Positions 1-8,761 are shown, numbered from the stretch's first letter. The stretch is 54,263 nucleotides of DNA from FACHB-1406 sp034189065 (GCA_034189065.1 JAXHVQ010000022.1:1-54263), one strand, 5' to 3'. Program-made: numbers and translations. Notes: generated by a model from the letters alone, not told the origin.

Positions 1-1225
1 CAAACGCAGGCGTTGCGGCGACGGGAATGAGCCACCCATCCCACGGTTCCAAAGCTTCGTCCATTTGAGCAATGACGCGATCGCGCTCGGTGAGTGCCTC
101 GAAATATCCCCTTAAACTGGGATTCAAAAGTTCGGGTAAAAAGCGGCTAAAATTTCCTAAGTTTCGGAGCGTTTTGTCGCCTTGAGTCGCAGTCCGAAAG
201 AGTAATTCGAGGCTGCGCCGTATATTGTACCAATCTTTGGGTTGGGCGTAGTTGTTGATGTAGGCAGCCATTCGTCCGTAAAGGTTCCAAATCTTCGAGA
301 GATCGAAGTTTTCGGGCAGCCAGCGTTCGATTTGAGTCCCCGCGATCGCGAGTTTTTGCGCGGTCTCGCCCATTGCCGCCCCAATGTCAGCAGCGACGGG
401 GACTTCCGGCCATTGGTCAATCCAAGCCAGTTTAAACTCTCCCAAAGACTTACCCGAAGGCCTATCGAGCGCGATCGGCGGTACGTCGGGACGGCGGGGA
501 TCGGCACCGGCGATTAAGGAAAAGCACAGCCGAAGATCTTCGAGCGATCGCGCAAAACAACCCACCGTCATCATCTGCCGGAGACAGTAAGGCATTCCCG
601 GTACTTCTGGAATAACTCCAGCCGTGGAAATCCGGCGATCGGTTGGTTTCAAGCCATAAATGCCGCAAAAATGAGCGGGTTGACGCACCGAACCCGCAAT
701 ATCGTTACCGATATCGAGTGCTGAAAGTCCGCTTGCAACCGCTGCCGCACTTCCCCCCGAACTGCCGCCAGCCGTACAATCTAGGTTCCAAGGGTTATTC
801 ACTCTGGGAAACAAAGAGTTGGTACTCTGAAAGTCGCCCGCCAATTCCGCCAGATTGGTTTTCCCCAGAACGATTGCTCCTGCCGCGCGCAACCGGGCAA
901 CAACGGTGGCATCCCGAGCGGGAAGGTAGTTTTTGAGGGGGATGTAACCGGCTGTAGTGCGCAGTCCTGCGGTTTCAAAAATGTCTTTGATGGTGATGGG
1001 TACGCCGTGTAAAGCGCCCCAGTTTTCTCCTCGTGCTAAAGCTTCGTCGGCTTCCTTGGCACGGATGCGGGCATTTTCTTCGTCTAAGGTACAAATTGCG
1101 TTGAGTTTTGGGTTATATTGGGCAATTCGATCCAGGTAAGCGCTAGTTAGTTCGACGGCTGAAATTTCGCGATCGCGGATTCCTCGAGCCAGTTCGCTGG
1201 CTGATTTAAAGACAAGATCGTTCAT
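1..1225 (-). CDS. Amidase signature family protein (GatA/AtzE-like), 3' end cut by window edge
   Basis: The reading frame opens with ATG at 1225 and stays open to base 1, so about 408 N-terminal residues are visible and the C-terminus lies outside the window. Amidase-signature enzymes hydrolyse C-N bonds of amides with a Ser-cisSer-Lys triad. All three are seen: Lys80 in ITIKD, Ser155 in the Gly/Ser-rich GGSSGG stretch and Ser179 in DIAGSVRQP. The spacings of 75 and 24 residues are those of the family. A strong GGGAGG ribosome site lies just upstream. No gatB or gatC is adjacent, and an AtzE-like free amidohydrolase is as likely as a tRNA amidotransferase subunit. Family assignment is firm; the substrate is unknown. 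Confidence 0.9.
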   Translation of the reverse strand, partial: MNDLVFKSASELARGIRDREISAVELTSAYLDRIAQYNPKLNAICTLDEENARIRAKEADEALARGENWGALHGVPITIKDIFETAGLRTTAGYIPLKNYLPARDATVVARLRAAGAIVLGKTNLAELAGDFQSTNSLFPRVNNPWNLDCTAGGSSGGSAAAVASGLSALDIGNDIAGSVRQPAHFCGIYGLKPTDRRISTAGVIPEVPGMPYCLRQMMTVGCFARSLEDLRLCFSLIAGADPRRPDVPPIALDRPSGKSLGEFKLAWIDQWPEVPVAADIGAAMGETAQKLAIAGTQIERWLPENFDLSKIWNLYGRMAAYINNYAQPKDWYNIRRSLELLFRTATQGDKTLRNLGNFSRFLPELLNPSLRGYFEALTERDRVIAQMDEALEPWDGWLIPVAATPAF

Positions 1226-1239
1226 CTTCTTCCCTCCCG

Positions 1240-1341
1240 TTATTTCAACCCAGTTAGCTGTTTCTCGAGACTCGCCTGTCGTTCTGCTGCCACTTCGCAA
1301 GCGGCGCGGATTGTCAGTTGTAAGCGCGATTCAGTTTCCAT
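1240..1341 (-). CDS. Possible 33-residue small protein upstream of the amidase
   Basis: An ATG at 1341 opens a 33-codon frame that ends with TAA 14 bases before the amidase start, so the two would be co-transcribed. The predicted peptide starts METESRLQLT and ends KQLTGLK, and looks helical and charged. Small GatC-like partners precede some AtzE-type amidases, but this peptide is shorter than those and I see no clear similarity. The upstream ribosome site is weak. It may be a real small gene, a leader peptide or chance. Confidence 0.3.
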   Translation of the reverse strand: METESRLQLTIRAACEVAAERQASLEKQLTGLK

Positions 1342-1411
1342 TATTGTCTTCCAAGCTAGTTTCGGTTAGATTCAAGATATAGCATTTTCATTTAAATTTT
1401 GCTATTCAACA

Positions 1412-3148
1412 ATGGAATCGAACCAACTCCCAATCGAACCTCAAACCTGGATTGAGCTTTACCAAAAACAAGAATATGTAAAGCTCTCCGAAAAGTTTAT
1501 ACGAATTATAGAGCATTTTGAAAGAAAGACTTATATCACTATTTCGACCGTCCTTCGACATCAAATAAATGTTTTTATAAAAAACTTTCTTTACTTTTTT
1601 ACTCAGCCCGATTATCTTTTACATAAAAGTCATATCGTTCGATTCATACAACTTAATCCAACGCTAGCTAATTTAGTTGCGATCTCCGACTTTAAGACAA
1701 CAGACGGATATTTAAAAATTCTAATTCATCAACCCAAAAATCTTGCTAAAATTTTAACGTTATATTCTCCTCGCAACACATTTTTTTTAAATTGTCAAGC
1801 CTTTTTTGAAGCAGACTTGAAGTTAACCGAGCTGTGGTATTCTTACTTTTGCGAAGCTTACCGCTATGGAATGGCGAATCCGACGATTTACCAGAATTTA
1901 AGAAAGCATCTCGAAATTGATTTTACCCAATTAACAAGTTTTTATCAACTAACTAACCTTTATTTCGGCTCGACTTATATCAACGGCGATGACGATCGCG
2001 CTATCAAGCAAAAAATTAACCAAACTATTCAAAACAGTCAATTTTGCCAAACTGCCGGGATTCAAAATCGACCCAATCCTAGAAAAATAGCCATTATTAC
2101 TGCCTATTGGATTCCCGGACATTCAGCTTATCGAATATTTTCTGGATTTATTGAATCTTTAAAAGAGGATTACGACCTAACTCTCGTGCATTTAGGAGTG
2201 CCTAACGATAATTTAAGCACGACTCATTTTAAAACAATTAAATACGTCAACTTTATCGATGGCAATCTAAATCTAGATTCAATTCGAGTCAACGATTTTG
2301 CCCTTGTCTTCTATCCCGATGTTGGTATGAATCAAGAAAGTATTATTTTGGCAAACTTAAGACTCGCCCCAATTCAAGTTTGTGGTTTGGGACATTCGGT
2401 GAGTACCTTTGGGTCGCAAATCGATTATTTTATTAGCGGTACAGATGTAGAAATTGCAGAAGACGCTGACTCCAATTACTCAGAGAAACTCGTTTTATTG
2501 CCCGGTTACGGTGCGAACCATCAGAAGCCCGATTATCAAATCAAAAATATTAAAAAACGGCGTTCTGAGTTAATTGTTAACTGCCCCTGGTATGCCCACA
2601 AAATTAATTATCCCCTAATCGCGTCTTTACAAAAAATTCTAAATAACGCGCGCGTCAATTTATTGTTTCGATTTTATCCCGGTCATGCCGCCTCCGAAAA
2701 AAACGGAATTCTCCCTTTAGTCGCCGATTTAGGAAAACTGCTGGGAGAAAGTAATATTGAAGTTATTTTGAATCAGCCTTATGAAACTTACATGGAGATT
2801 ATGGAAGAAGGAGACGTTTGTCTGGATTCTTATCCATTTGGCGGTTGTAATATTATTGTTGATAGCTTATATCTCAGAAAACCCATTGTTACTTTTGAAG
2901 GGAAAAAGTGGTATAATCGAATTGGTTCGCAGATGTTGCGTGAAGTGGGTTTGACAGAATTAATCGCGACGAATGTCGAACAATATATAAGTTTGACCTT
3001 AAAATTAATTCATGACGAGGAATATCGTCAAAGCATTAGCCAAAAGCTAGAACGAGTCAATCTCGACGAAACAATTTTCAGAAATGAAAGTCAGCTTTTT
3101 TTTAAACAAGCGATAGATTCCTTAATTCACGAGCGCGCTATTGCTTAA
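1412..3148 (+). CDS. GT41-like (HMW1C/SPINDLY-type) glycosyltransferase
   Basis: This 578-residue protein has no signal peptide or membrane span. The first ~220 residues are helical and not recognised. The rest resembles the catalytic half of GT41 O-GlcNAc/HMW1C-type transferases. It opens with KIAIITAYWIPGHSAYR, has a donor-site motif DSYPFGGCNIIVDSLYL, then PIVTFEGKKWYNRIGSQML. In GT41 enzymes these segments bind the nucleotide sugar, and the enzymes glycosylate Ser/Thr or Asn of proteins in the cytoplasm. The gene is clearly AT-richer than its neighbours and lies in a stretch with no GCGATCGC, which suggests transfer. No acceptor adhesin is adjacent. The fold call is good; acceptor and sugar are inference. 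Confidence 0.72.
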   Translation: MESNQLPIEPQTWIELYQKQEYVKLSEKFIRIIEHFERKTYITISTVLRHQINVFIKNFLYFFTQPDYLLHKSHIVRFIQLNPTLANLVAISDFKTTDGYLKILIHQPKNLAKILTLYSPRNTFFLNCQAFFEADLKLTELWYSYFCEAYRYGMANPTIYQNLRKHLEIDFTQLTSFYQLTNLYFGSTYINGDDDRAIKQKINQTIQNSQFCQTAGIQNRPNPRKIAIITAYWIPGHSAYRIFSGFIESLKEDYDLTLVHLGVPNDNLSTTHFKTIKYVNFIDGNLNLDSIRVNDFALVFYPDVGMNQESIILANLRLAPIQVCGLGHSVSTFGSQIDYFISGTDVEIAEDADSNYSEKLVLLPGYGANHQKPDYQIKNIKKRRSELIVNCPWYAHKINYPLIASLQKILNNARVNLLFRFYPGHAASEKNGILPLVADLGKLLGESNIEVILNQPYETYMEIMEEGDVCLDSYPFGGCNIIVDSLYLRKPIVTFEGKKWYNRIGSQMLREVGLTELIATNVEQYISLTLKLIHDEEYRQSISQKLERVNLDETIFRNESQLFFKQAIDSLIHERAIA

Positions 3149-3269
3149 CCGATGTACGGAAGTTTCACCTGTGTATACGTTTTATAATTAATAATTAATT
3201 GGTAAAATATCCGTACCGATCGCTAAAATCGCTCCAAAACTTCCTCAAAATCTAATAAAAATTAAACCG

Positions 3270-3920
3270 ATGTCTGAACCGACAATTCCTTTAGATGGCA
3301 AACCCGTTTACGTTTTGCGCAACAACCGTTGGCGCGAGGCGCGTTTGGCAGGGTGGAATTGGCGCAGCGATACGGGAGAACGCTATAGTGTGGTTTATCT
3401 AGAAGACAACCGCAACGAGGAAGGGGTGAGTCGCGATCGCATTCGTTCCCTCGACGAAGCAAAGCGCGCAGGACTCTCCACCAATATTTACGATCTTTCC
3501 ACCCAAGCAGGCATCGACCAAATGCTGGAGGCACACAACCAATGGCGCGCTAAAGTTGGCGTTTCGCCGCTGCGTTGGTCGTCGCAACTGGCAACTTATG
3601 CCCAACAATGGGCAGACTATCTCTTAGCACAAAATAAATTCGAGCATCGTTCCTCCTCTCCCTACGGCGAAAACTTAGCGTCCGCTAGCGGTCAACAGTT
3701 GAGTCCGGCGCGCGTCGTTGAAATGTGGGGGAATGAGGTTCGCCATTACAACTATCGTACCAATCGTTGCGCTCCGGGCGAGATGTGCGGTCACTACACC
3801 CAAGTAGTTTGGCGCAATACGGTTGAGGTGGGATGCGCGATGGCGCGAGAAAACGGACGGGAGGTTTGGGTGTGCAATTACAATCCTCCTGGAAACGTTA
3901 TCGGACGAAAGCCTTACTGA
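3270..3920 (+). CDS. CAP/SCP-domain protein with N-terminal Tudor-like segment
   Basis: A 216-residue protein. Residues 1-60 form a small beta-rich segment (DGKPVYVLRNNRWREARLAG) of the SH3/Tudor/agenet type. Residues 75-216 are a CAP (SCP/PR-1) domain with both family signatures, GHYTQVVWRNT and VCNYNPPGNVIG, and the conserved early motif AHNQWRAKVGV. The conserved His and Glu residues expected in the CAP cavity (EHRSSSPYGENL, GHYTQ) are present. CAP proteins are usually secreted, yet no signal peptide is seen from this ATG and no better upstream start exists. Export may use another route, or the protein is cytoplasmic. Function beyond the domain is unknown. Confidence 0.85.
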   Translation: MSEPTIPLDGKPVYVLRNNRWREARLAGWNWRSDTGERYSVVYLEDNRNEEGVSRDRIRSLDEAKRAGLSTNIYDLSTQAGIDQMLEAHNQWRAKVGVSPLRWSSQLATYAQQWADYLLAQNKFEHRSSSPYGENLASASGQQLSPARVVEMWGNEVRHYNYRTNRCAPGEMCGHYTQVVWRNTVEVGCAMARENGREVWVCNYNPPGNVIGRKPY

Positions 3921-3990
3921 CGCGATCGCCTTTTCAGGGATTCGCCCAAATATGGGACAATGCTAAAGTTCCTAATGGCGAGATGTACCC

Positions 3991-4653
3991 ATGACTGTCC
4001 AACCTACGATTAATTTAAGACACGCCATCGAACAGCGTCGCGCCGCCCGTTCTTTTCGCAGCGATCCCATTCCCCCTGTCATTTTCGAGCAAATTTTGCG
4101 ACTGGGGATACAAGCGCCTTCGGGGTTTAATTTACAACCTTGGCGATTTGTGGTAGTACGGGAAGAGGCGAATCAAAAAAAGCTGCGCGCTTGTGCTTTC
4201 GACCAACGTCAAGTCACCGAAGCGCCAGTCGTGTTAATTTGTTGTGGCGATCGCAGAATCAATCAAAGCGATTATATCGAATCGGTCATCGACCTCGCGC
4301 GAGAAAACGACGCGCTCAATGACAAGTATGCCGAATATTTGCGTTCCGCCATTCCCAACTTATTTGAAAACAAACCGAGTTTCGATGCGCTTGAAACTTG
4401 GACAAATCGTCATACAATGATAGCAGTTGCTTACATAACCATTGTGGCAAAAGCATTCGGCGTTGATAGTTGTCCAATGGAAGGGTTTGTGGCAGAACAG
4501 GTAAAAGAAGCGTTTAAGATTCCGGATGAAGTTGATGTCTGCTGTTTGTTAGCGTTGGGCTATGCAGATGAGCCTGATAAAGCCTACGGCGGACGTTTCG
4601 GTGCCGAGCGCGTCTGTTATACTGAGGAATTCGGCAAGTCTTTTCGCTTCTGA
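3991..4653 (+). CDS. Nitroreductase-family flavoprotein
   Basis: A 220-residue protein with the layout of NfsB-like FMN oxidoreductases. The N-terminal AIEQRRAARSFRSDPIP motif contacts the FMN phosphate, followed by APSGFNLQPWRFVVV. The C-terminal part has CLLALGYADEP and a final basic segment. Such enzymes are homodimers that reduce nitro compounds, quinones or flavins with NAD(P)H. The stop is convergent with the fraD-like gene about 50 bases away, and I see no strong terminator between them. The substrate cannot be inferred from context. Confidence 0.88.
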   Translation: MTVQPTINLRHAIEQRRAARSFRSDPIPPVIFEQILRLGIQAPSGFNLQPWRFVVVREEANQKKLRACAFDQRQVTEAPVVLICCGDRRINQSDYIESVIDLARENDALNDKYAEYLRSAIPNLFENKPSFDALETWTNRHTMIAVAYITIVAKAFGVDSCPMEGFVAEQVKEAFKIPDEVDVCCLLALGYADEPDKAYGGRFGAERVCYTEEFGKSFRF

Positions 4654-4702
4654 AATTAAGCTAGAAGCCGGGAGGTCAAATATCTTTTGAATGCGCGAAT
4701 TC

Positions 4703-5707
4703 TTAATCTCCCTCTCCGATAATTGGTTTAACTTTACGGGCGGGTTGACACTCAACAATTCCCACAGACTCTCGGAATTGATTCACCTTAGAGAAACCCT
4801 GATACACTTTGCATAACTTAGCACTATCAATTTTTTGAAGTTGATTTTTAGGGCCTTCCCACAATGCCTCTAAGTAAACGATATAGCCCGAACTTTCAGG
4901 AATAATATCTTTTTGAACCCTCCACAATGCGTTTTCTGCAGGCGAAGCAACCTCAGCACCTACAGCTTGTTTAATCGTATTGATGCGCGCGCTGAGTTTG
5001 TCGGGAGTCAGCGGTTTGATCGTATCCCAAGGTTGGTCGTTGAGTTGTCGGCTAAGTTCTTCGCCAATCTTATCTAAAAGTGCGGTTCCCTTAGAGGGGA
5101 CGGGTTCTCGTTGAAAGTTAATCTTGACGACGGCAGGCGAATTGCGATTAAAGTTTTCAGCCATTAGACTGGGATATTCCTCTAGCCATCCCTGCATGAC
5201 AAAGTAAAGTTGAATCCAACAAGCAACGAGAATATGAACGCCGTAAACTAGAAGGGCATTTTTCCATTTTGCCGCGCGATCGTTGTTTTCTTTATCTATG
5301 AACATGGGCAACAAGGCAAGGGTTGCTGCAATAATAGGGAACGCGACAATAGCTAGGTTGGCAATTTCATTGGAGATGTCATAATGGCGCAAATTGAGGT
5401 AAAGAAACGCCGAAATTAAGGCGGCAATCAGCCAAGGCGTTCCAATAAATGCCGCTTCGGTGCAAAGCAAAAAAACCGCAACAAGCAAAAACGCTTGTCC
5501 GAAAAGAGCGGCAAAAATCCCAAAAATTCCAATAGCAATGAGAGAAAAAAGTCCCAAAACTACGCTGAGGATGAGTGCACTTTGCCAAGAATAGAGCTTC
5601 GGCGGCTTTAGCTTTTCCCCTGTCTTTTTCGCGGTTTCCACCGAGCGACCGGGGAACTGTTTGAGCCAGTCTAAGATAGGCTGGAGTAAATCGAGAAGTG
5701 GTTTCAT
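4703..5707 (-). CDS. fraD: FraD-like filament integrity / septal junction membrane protein
   Basis: I chose ATG 5707 (MKPLLDLLQ, 334 residues) because the longer frame from 5746 overlaps the upstream gene. After a basic segment ending in SWQSALILS there are about five hydrophobic spans (residues ~45-185). A periplasmic C-terminal domain of ~150 residues follows. Length, five-span topology and position just after a fraC-like gene match FraD of Anabaena. FraD is a septal junction protein needed for filament integrity and cell-to-cell molecular exchange. The assignment rests on topology, the SWQ motif and gene order, so it is strong but not certain. The third gene of the Anabaena operon, fraE, is not next to it. 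Confidence 0.72.
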   Translation of the reverse strand: MKPLLDLLQPILDWLKQFPGRSVETAKKTGEKLKPPKLYSWQSALILSVVLGLFSLIAIGIFGIFAALFGQAFLLVAVFLLCTEAAFIGTPWLIAALISAFLYLNLRHYDISNEIANLAIVAFPIIAATLALLPMFIDKENNDRAAKWKNALLVYGVHILVACWIQLYFVMQGWLEEYPSLMAENFNRNSPAVVKINFQREPVPSKGTALLDKIGEELSRQLNDQPWDTIKPLTPDKLSARINTIKQAVGAEVASPAENALWRVQKDIIPESSGYIVYLEALWEGPKNQLQKIDSAKLCKVYQGFSKVNQFRESVGIVECQPARKVKPIIGEGD

Positions 5708-5721
5708 AAAGATAAGCTTCC

Positions 5722-6282
5722 CTAAGCTAGGAAACGCAAAATACAAAATAATAAGAAGATTAAGGCATTACTGAATGTATTGGCTGTCAGTAGGGTAACG
5801 GCTTTATCGGGGTCGTTTAAGGCTAAAACTGTCATCAACGGAGGTGCTTTCTTTTTCGATTCGTTCCCTGTTGAGGATGAAACGGAGGCTTCGGGTCTTT
5901 TGGTGGGTTCGATTGATGCCAGTCTTTGTAGTAGGGAACTGCCGCTCAATTCAACGATGCAAATAAAGAGAAAGTTTATGGTTCCCAAGAGCATTAAAAC
6001 TGAGGGAACGGAAATAATGTCAACCCCTCTAAAAAACTCTCCTAAAAAGGTCAGACTAATGAGTTCTAAACGAAGGGTTTCTGGCAACAGTTTTTGGACA
6101 ACAAAGAAAAGCCCCCAAGTCGCGATCGCAGAAAATAAGTTGAGAATGATTGAATACTCAACACTTTGTCTGCGCGTTAGCACAAACCGGTCGTAAAAAA
6201 CAATCGCCTCAACGGAAATCGCCACGAGTAGGGCGAGGAGTTGAAATAAAACGATCTCGATGGGTAGGGCATATGCGGACAT
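5722..6282 (-). CDS. fraC: FraC-like filament integrity membrane protein
   Basis: Starting at ATG 6282 (MSAYALPIEIVLFQ) gives 186 residues, close to the 179 of Anabaena FraC. The longer frame from 6387 would run into the upstream gene. Three hydrophobic spans are visible near residues 8-28, 42-62 and 90-112, then a Ser/Lys-rich linker and a C-terminal TANTFSNALIFLLF span. The pattern of an N-terminal LFQ..LLVAI segment, SVEYSIILNLFSA and FFVVQKLLP fits FraC. FraC with FraD keeps cyanobacterial filaments from fragmenting. Only 14 bases separate its stop from the fraD start, so they are surely one operon. Confidence 0.75.
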   Translation of the reverse strand: MSAYALPIEIVLFQLLALLVAISVEAIVFYDRFVLTRRQSVEYSIILNLFSAIATWGLFFVVQKLLPETLRLELISLTFLGEFFRGVDIISVPSVLMLLGTINFLFICIVELSGSSLLQRLASIEPTKRPEASVSSSTGNESKKKAPPLMTVLALNDPDKAVTLLTANTFSNALIFLLFCILRFLA

Positions 6283-6328
6283 TGTTTTAACTCGCGGGTT
6301 GGAGTTGGAAAAAACAGTTGACGCGACG

Positions 6329-6871
6329 TTAGTTGGTGCGTCGGGGGAACAAGACGGCGGGATAGGCTTCTGCTGAGATGCAGGCATCGAGAATTTCGGG
6401 GGCAGAGATGGCGACTTCCCGACTCAAACCGACGGCACATTCGGCAAACCGCCGGGGTAGCAAGCTGCGCCGACAGGTATCGAGGGCGGAACGAGCGAAG
6501 GATTGTTGGGTATCGGGTGATTCAAAAATGCGATCGCGTTCTTGAAATTCATCGCTTATGTAAACGGTACAGTCGGCTAAATCAATGGGTCGCCGCACTC
6601 GAAAACAAGCGTCGAGAGCAACATTTCCTTCAAGGGGTGTTTGCTCGAAAATCTTGAGAACGCACCAGGACAAATCTTCGGGCAAGAGCGCTTCCGAACA
6701 AGCAATTGAGGCTGCTGTCGGATTCACCCGCGCTTCTAATAATTCTACCGCGCACGTCTCGAAAGGATTATTATCAATCGCCTGCGCTGGTTCGAGTCGG
6801 GGAAAACCGAAGCTAACTGCGGGCAAGATTGCGATCGCCCCAATGCGAAAACGACTCAAAAACTGTTTCAT
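6329..6871 (-). CDS. Secreted protein made of four cysteine-pair repeats
   Basis: A 180-residue protein with a signal peptide (basic MKQFLSRFR, hydrophobic core, cleavage near AQA-ID at ~31). The mature part appears to be built from four units of ~35-45 residues. Each starts with Cys-[Ala/Val/Thr]-Val, carries a second Cys after 16-29 residues, then a short linker with Pro or Arg before the next Cys. The pairs are C-AVELLE..IAC, C-VLKIFE..DAC, C-TVYISD..DTC and C-AVGLSR..DAC. Eight regularly spaced cysteines in an exported protein suggest disulfides. I do not recognise the family. It lies 46 bases upstream of the fraC-like gene on the same strand, so a septal or envelope role is possible. Confidence 0.7.
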   Translation of the reverse strand: MKQFLSRFRIGAIAILPAVSFGFPRLEPAQAIDNNPFETCAVELLEARVNPTAASIACSEALLPEDLSWCVLKIFEQTPLEGNVALDACFRVRRPIDLADCTVYISDEFQERDRIFESPDTQQSFARSALDTCRRSLLPRRFAECAVGLSREVAISAPEILDACISAEAYPAVLFPRRTN

Positions 6872-6960
6872 AGAAATTACACATTAAAAATCCCAAATCG
6901 CCAGGGAAAGTACGCCCTTCCTCTTGGGAAAGACCGACTTTCCCCTCCGAAAACCTGCGG

Positions 6961-8133
6961 TTAATACTCGGGAACCGAAGAATCGACCTCTCGACTCCAA
7001 GCCGTAATTCCACCCTTGACATTCGTTCCCTCAATCCCCTTTTCTTTCAGGATACCCAAAGCCTTAGCCGAACGTCCTCCCATTTTACAATGGGCGATCA
7101 AACGATGGCCGTTGAGCAATTCCTTCACCTTTTCCACCCCCGGACCCTTTTCGATTTCCGGTAGTGGAATCAACGTTGCGCCGGGAATTTTGGCAATTTC
7201 GTACTCGTTGGGATTGCGCACGTCAATTAACACAAAATCATCTCCACCGCCGTCGAGGAGTTCCTTCAACTCTCCAACGGTCATTTCCTGCATTTCCATG
7301 CGTTGTTGTTCCTCCTGTGCTTTAGCTTGGGGAATTCCGCAAAATTGCTCGTAATCGATCAACTTGTCAATAACCGGCCGTTCGGGGTTCGGTCGCAACT
7401 TCAGCTCCCGAAACTTCATCTCAAGGGCATTGTACAGCAGCAGACGACCGCTGAGGGTATTGCCGCTCCCTAAAATAATTTTAATGGCTTCGGTCGCTTG
7501 AATCGTGCCGACAATACCGCACAAAACGCCTAAAACGCCTCCTTCTGCACAAGAAGGAACCATTCCTGGCGGCGGCGGTTCTGGGTACAAATCGCGATAA
7601 TTCGGTCCATCTTCGTAGTTAAAGACCGTTGCCTGCCCTTCAAAGCGGAAAATCGAACCGTAGACATTGGGTTTGTCCAACATCACGCACGCATCGTTGG
7701 TTAAATAGCGCGTGGGAAAGTTATCGGTTCCGTCGATAATGACATCGTAGGGTTCGAGGATAGCGAGAGCATTTTCCGAACTCAAGCGCGTTTCGTATAA
7801 ATCCACCTGACAGGCGGGGTTAATTTCGAGAATGCGCTGTTTCGCCGACTCAATTTTCGGCTTCCCCACCCAAGAGGTGCCGTGAATCACCTGACGCTGT
7901 AAGTTAGAAGCATCGACAATATCAAAATCGACAATACCGATGCGTCCGATGCCAGCAGCGGCGAGATAGAGGAGGAGAGGAGATCCCAGACCTCCGGTGC
8001 CGATGCACAAAACGCTCGCTGCCTTGAGGCGTTTTTGTCCGTCTAGCCCGACTTCCGGCAAAATGATGTGGCGCGAATACCGTTCGTATTCTTCTTTATT
8101 GAGTTGAATGTCCTCTAAATTAGGATTGAGCAT
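6961..8133 (-). CDS. moeB: MoeB/ThiF-type adenylyltransferase with C-terminal rhodanese domain
   Basis: A 390-residue two-domain protein. Residues 1-265 are an E1-like adenylating domain, with the ATP-binding GTGGLGSPLLLYLAAAG loop and DFDIVDASNLQRQ. A Cys lies in VPSCAEGGVLG. Residues ~290-390 are a rhodanese domain with active-site loop HCKMGGRSA. In molybdopterin synthesis such proteins adenylate the MoaD C-terminus and supply sulfur, giving the thiocarboxylate. The Cys-x-x-Cys zinc pairs of E. coli MoeB are not visible, which is known for some MoeZ-type fusions. A role in thiamine or cysteine sulfur transfer is the alternative. No other moa/moe genes are adjacent. Confidence 0.92.
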   Translation of the reverse strand: MLNPNLEDIQLNKEEYERYSRHIILPEVGLDGQKRLKAASVLCIGTGGLGSPLLLYLAAAGIGRIGIVDFDIVDASNLQRQVIHGTSWVGKPKIESAKQRILEINPACQVDLYETRLSSENALAILEPYDVIIDGTDNFPTRYLTNDACVMLDKPNVYGSIFRFEGQATVFNYEDGPNYRDLYPEPPPPGMVPSCAEGGVLGVLCGIVGTIQATEAIKIILGSGNTLSGRLLLYNALEMKFRELKLRPNPERPVIDKLIDYEQFCGIPQAKAQEEQQRMEMQEMTVGELKELLDGGGDDFVLIDVRNPNEYEIAKIPGATLIPLPEIEKGPGVEKVKELLNGHRLIAHCKMGGRSAKALGILKEKGIEGTNVKGGITAWSREVDSSVPEY

Positions 8134-8213
8134 AAGGACTTAATTTTTCGATCGCATTAGAAGGAATATTGTAGCGTTATTCGAGGCCCTTGTCGTGTTC
8201 GGAAAAATTAAAG

Positions 8214-8592
8214 AGAGTCGGACGTAAGCCGGGTTCTGTTCCCCACACTTGGTGGGGGGAGGTTATCTATCTAGGATGTTTGTTACCAAACACCTCTGTG
8301 CGGTACGCCTAAAACGGGACGGGGAAAAGACCAACCCTAGTCCCTCCGACCTTGCTCCCAACCGGGGTTTACCGAGCCAGCACCTCTCGATACTGCTGGT
8401 GCGCTCTTACCGCACCTTTGCACCCTTACCCGAAACTTCCCAAAGGGAAATGTCGGGCGGTATTTTTCTGTGGCACTCTCCTCACGCTCGCGCGCACTGG
8501 GCGTTACCCAGCAAGTTTGGTCTTTGGGGAGCCCGGACTTTCCTCAAGCTGACATGAAGCCAACCTGCAACCTCCTCACCAACTCTCTGGCT
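8214..8592 (-). ncRNA. rnpB: RNase P catalytic RNA (bacterial type A)
   Basis: Reading the minus strand gives the conserved P RNA blocks in order: GAGGAAAGTCCGGGCTCCC near the 5' end, AGAGTGCCACAGAAA in the middle, GGTAAACCCC, and GAACAGAACCCGGCTTA near the 3' end. The stretch of ~380 nucleotides is the usual size. It is the ribozyme that trims tRNA 5' leaders. A T-rich stretch follows the 3' end. The exact ends are estimated to within about 10 bases. Confidence 0.96.
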
Positions 8593-8620
8593 CTAGTGTA
8601 GTGGTTGAAGTGAGAACTGT

Positions 8621-8677
8621 CATTGGTCATTGGTCATTGGTTCGTAAGCATTCAGCCATCAGCCGTCAGCCGTCAGC
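8621..8677. repeat. Two short 7-base tandem repeat runs
   Basis: Three copies of CATTGGT (8621-8641) are followed by three copies of CAGCC[A/G]T (8653-8673) plus a partial copy. They lie upstream of rnpB. Short 7-base tandem repeats of this kind are typical of filamentous cyanobacterial intergenic DNA. Confidence 0.85.
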
Positions 8678-8761
8678 TTAAAACAAATCTGGAACGGGAG
8701 ACTTGCTCGCGATCTTAAGTTACTCGAAGCCAAGGACTATGAATCTCTACACACAGATGTA

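Noticed and set aside
8249..8557. 102- and 66-codon plus-strand frames
   Set aside because: They lie opposite the RNase P RNA and have no protein-like composition.
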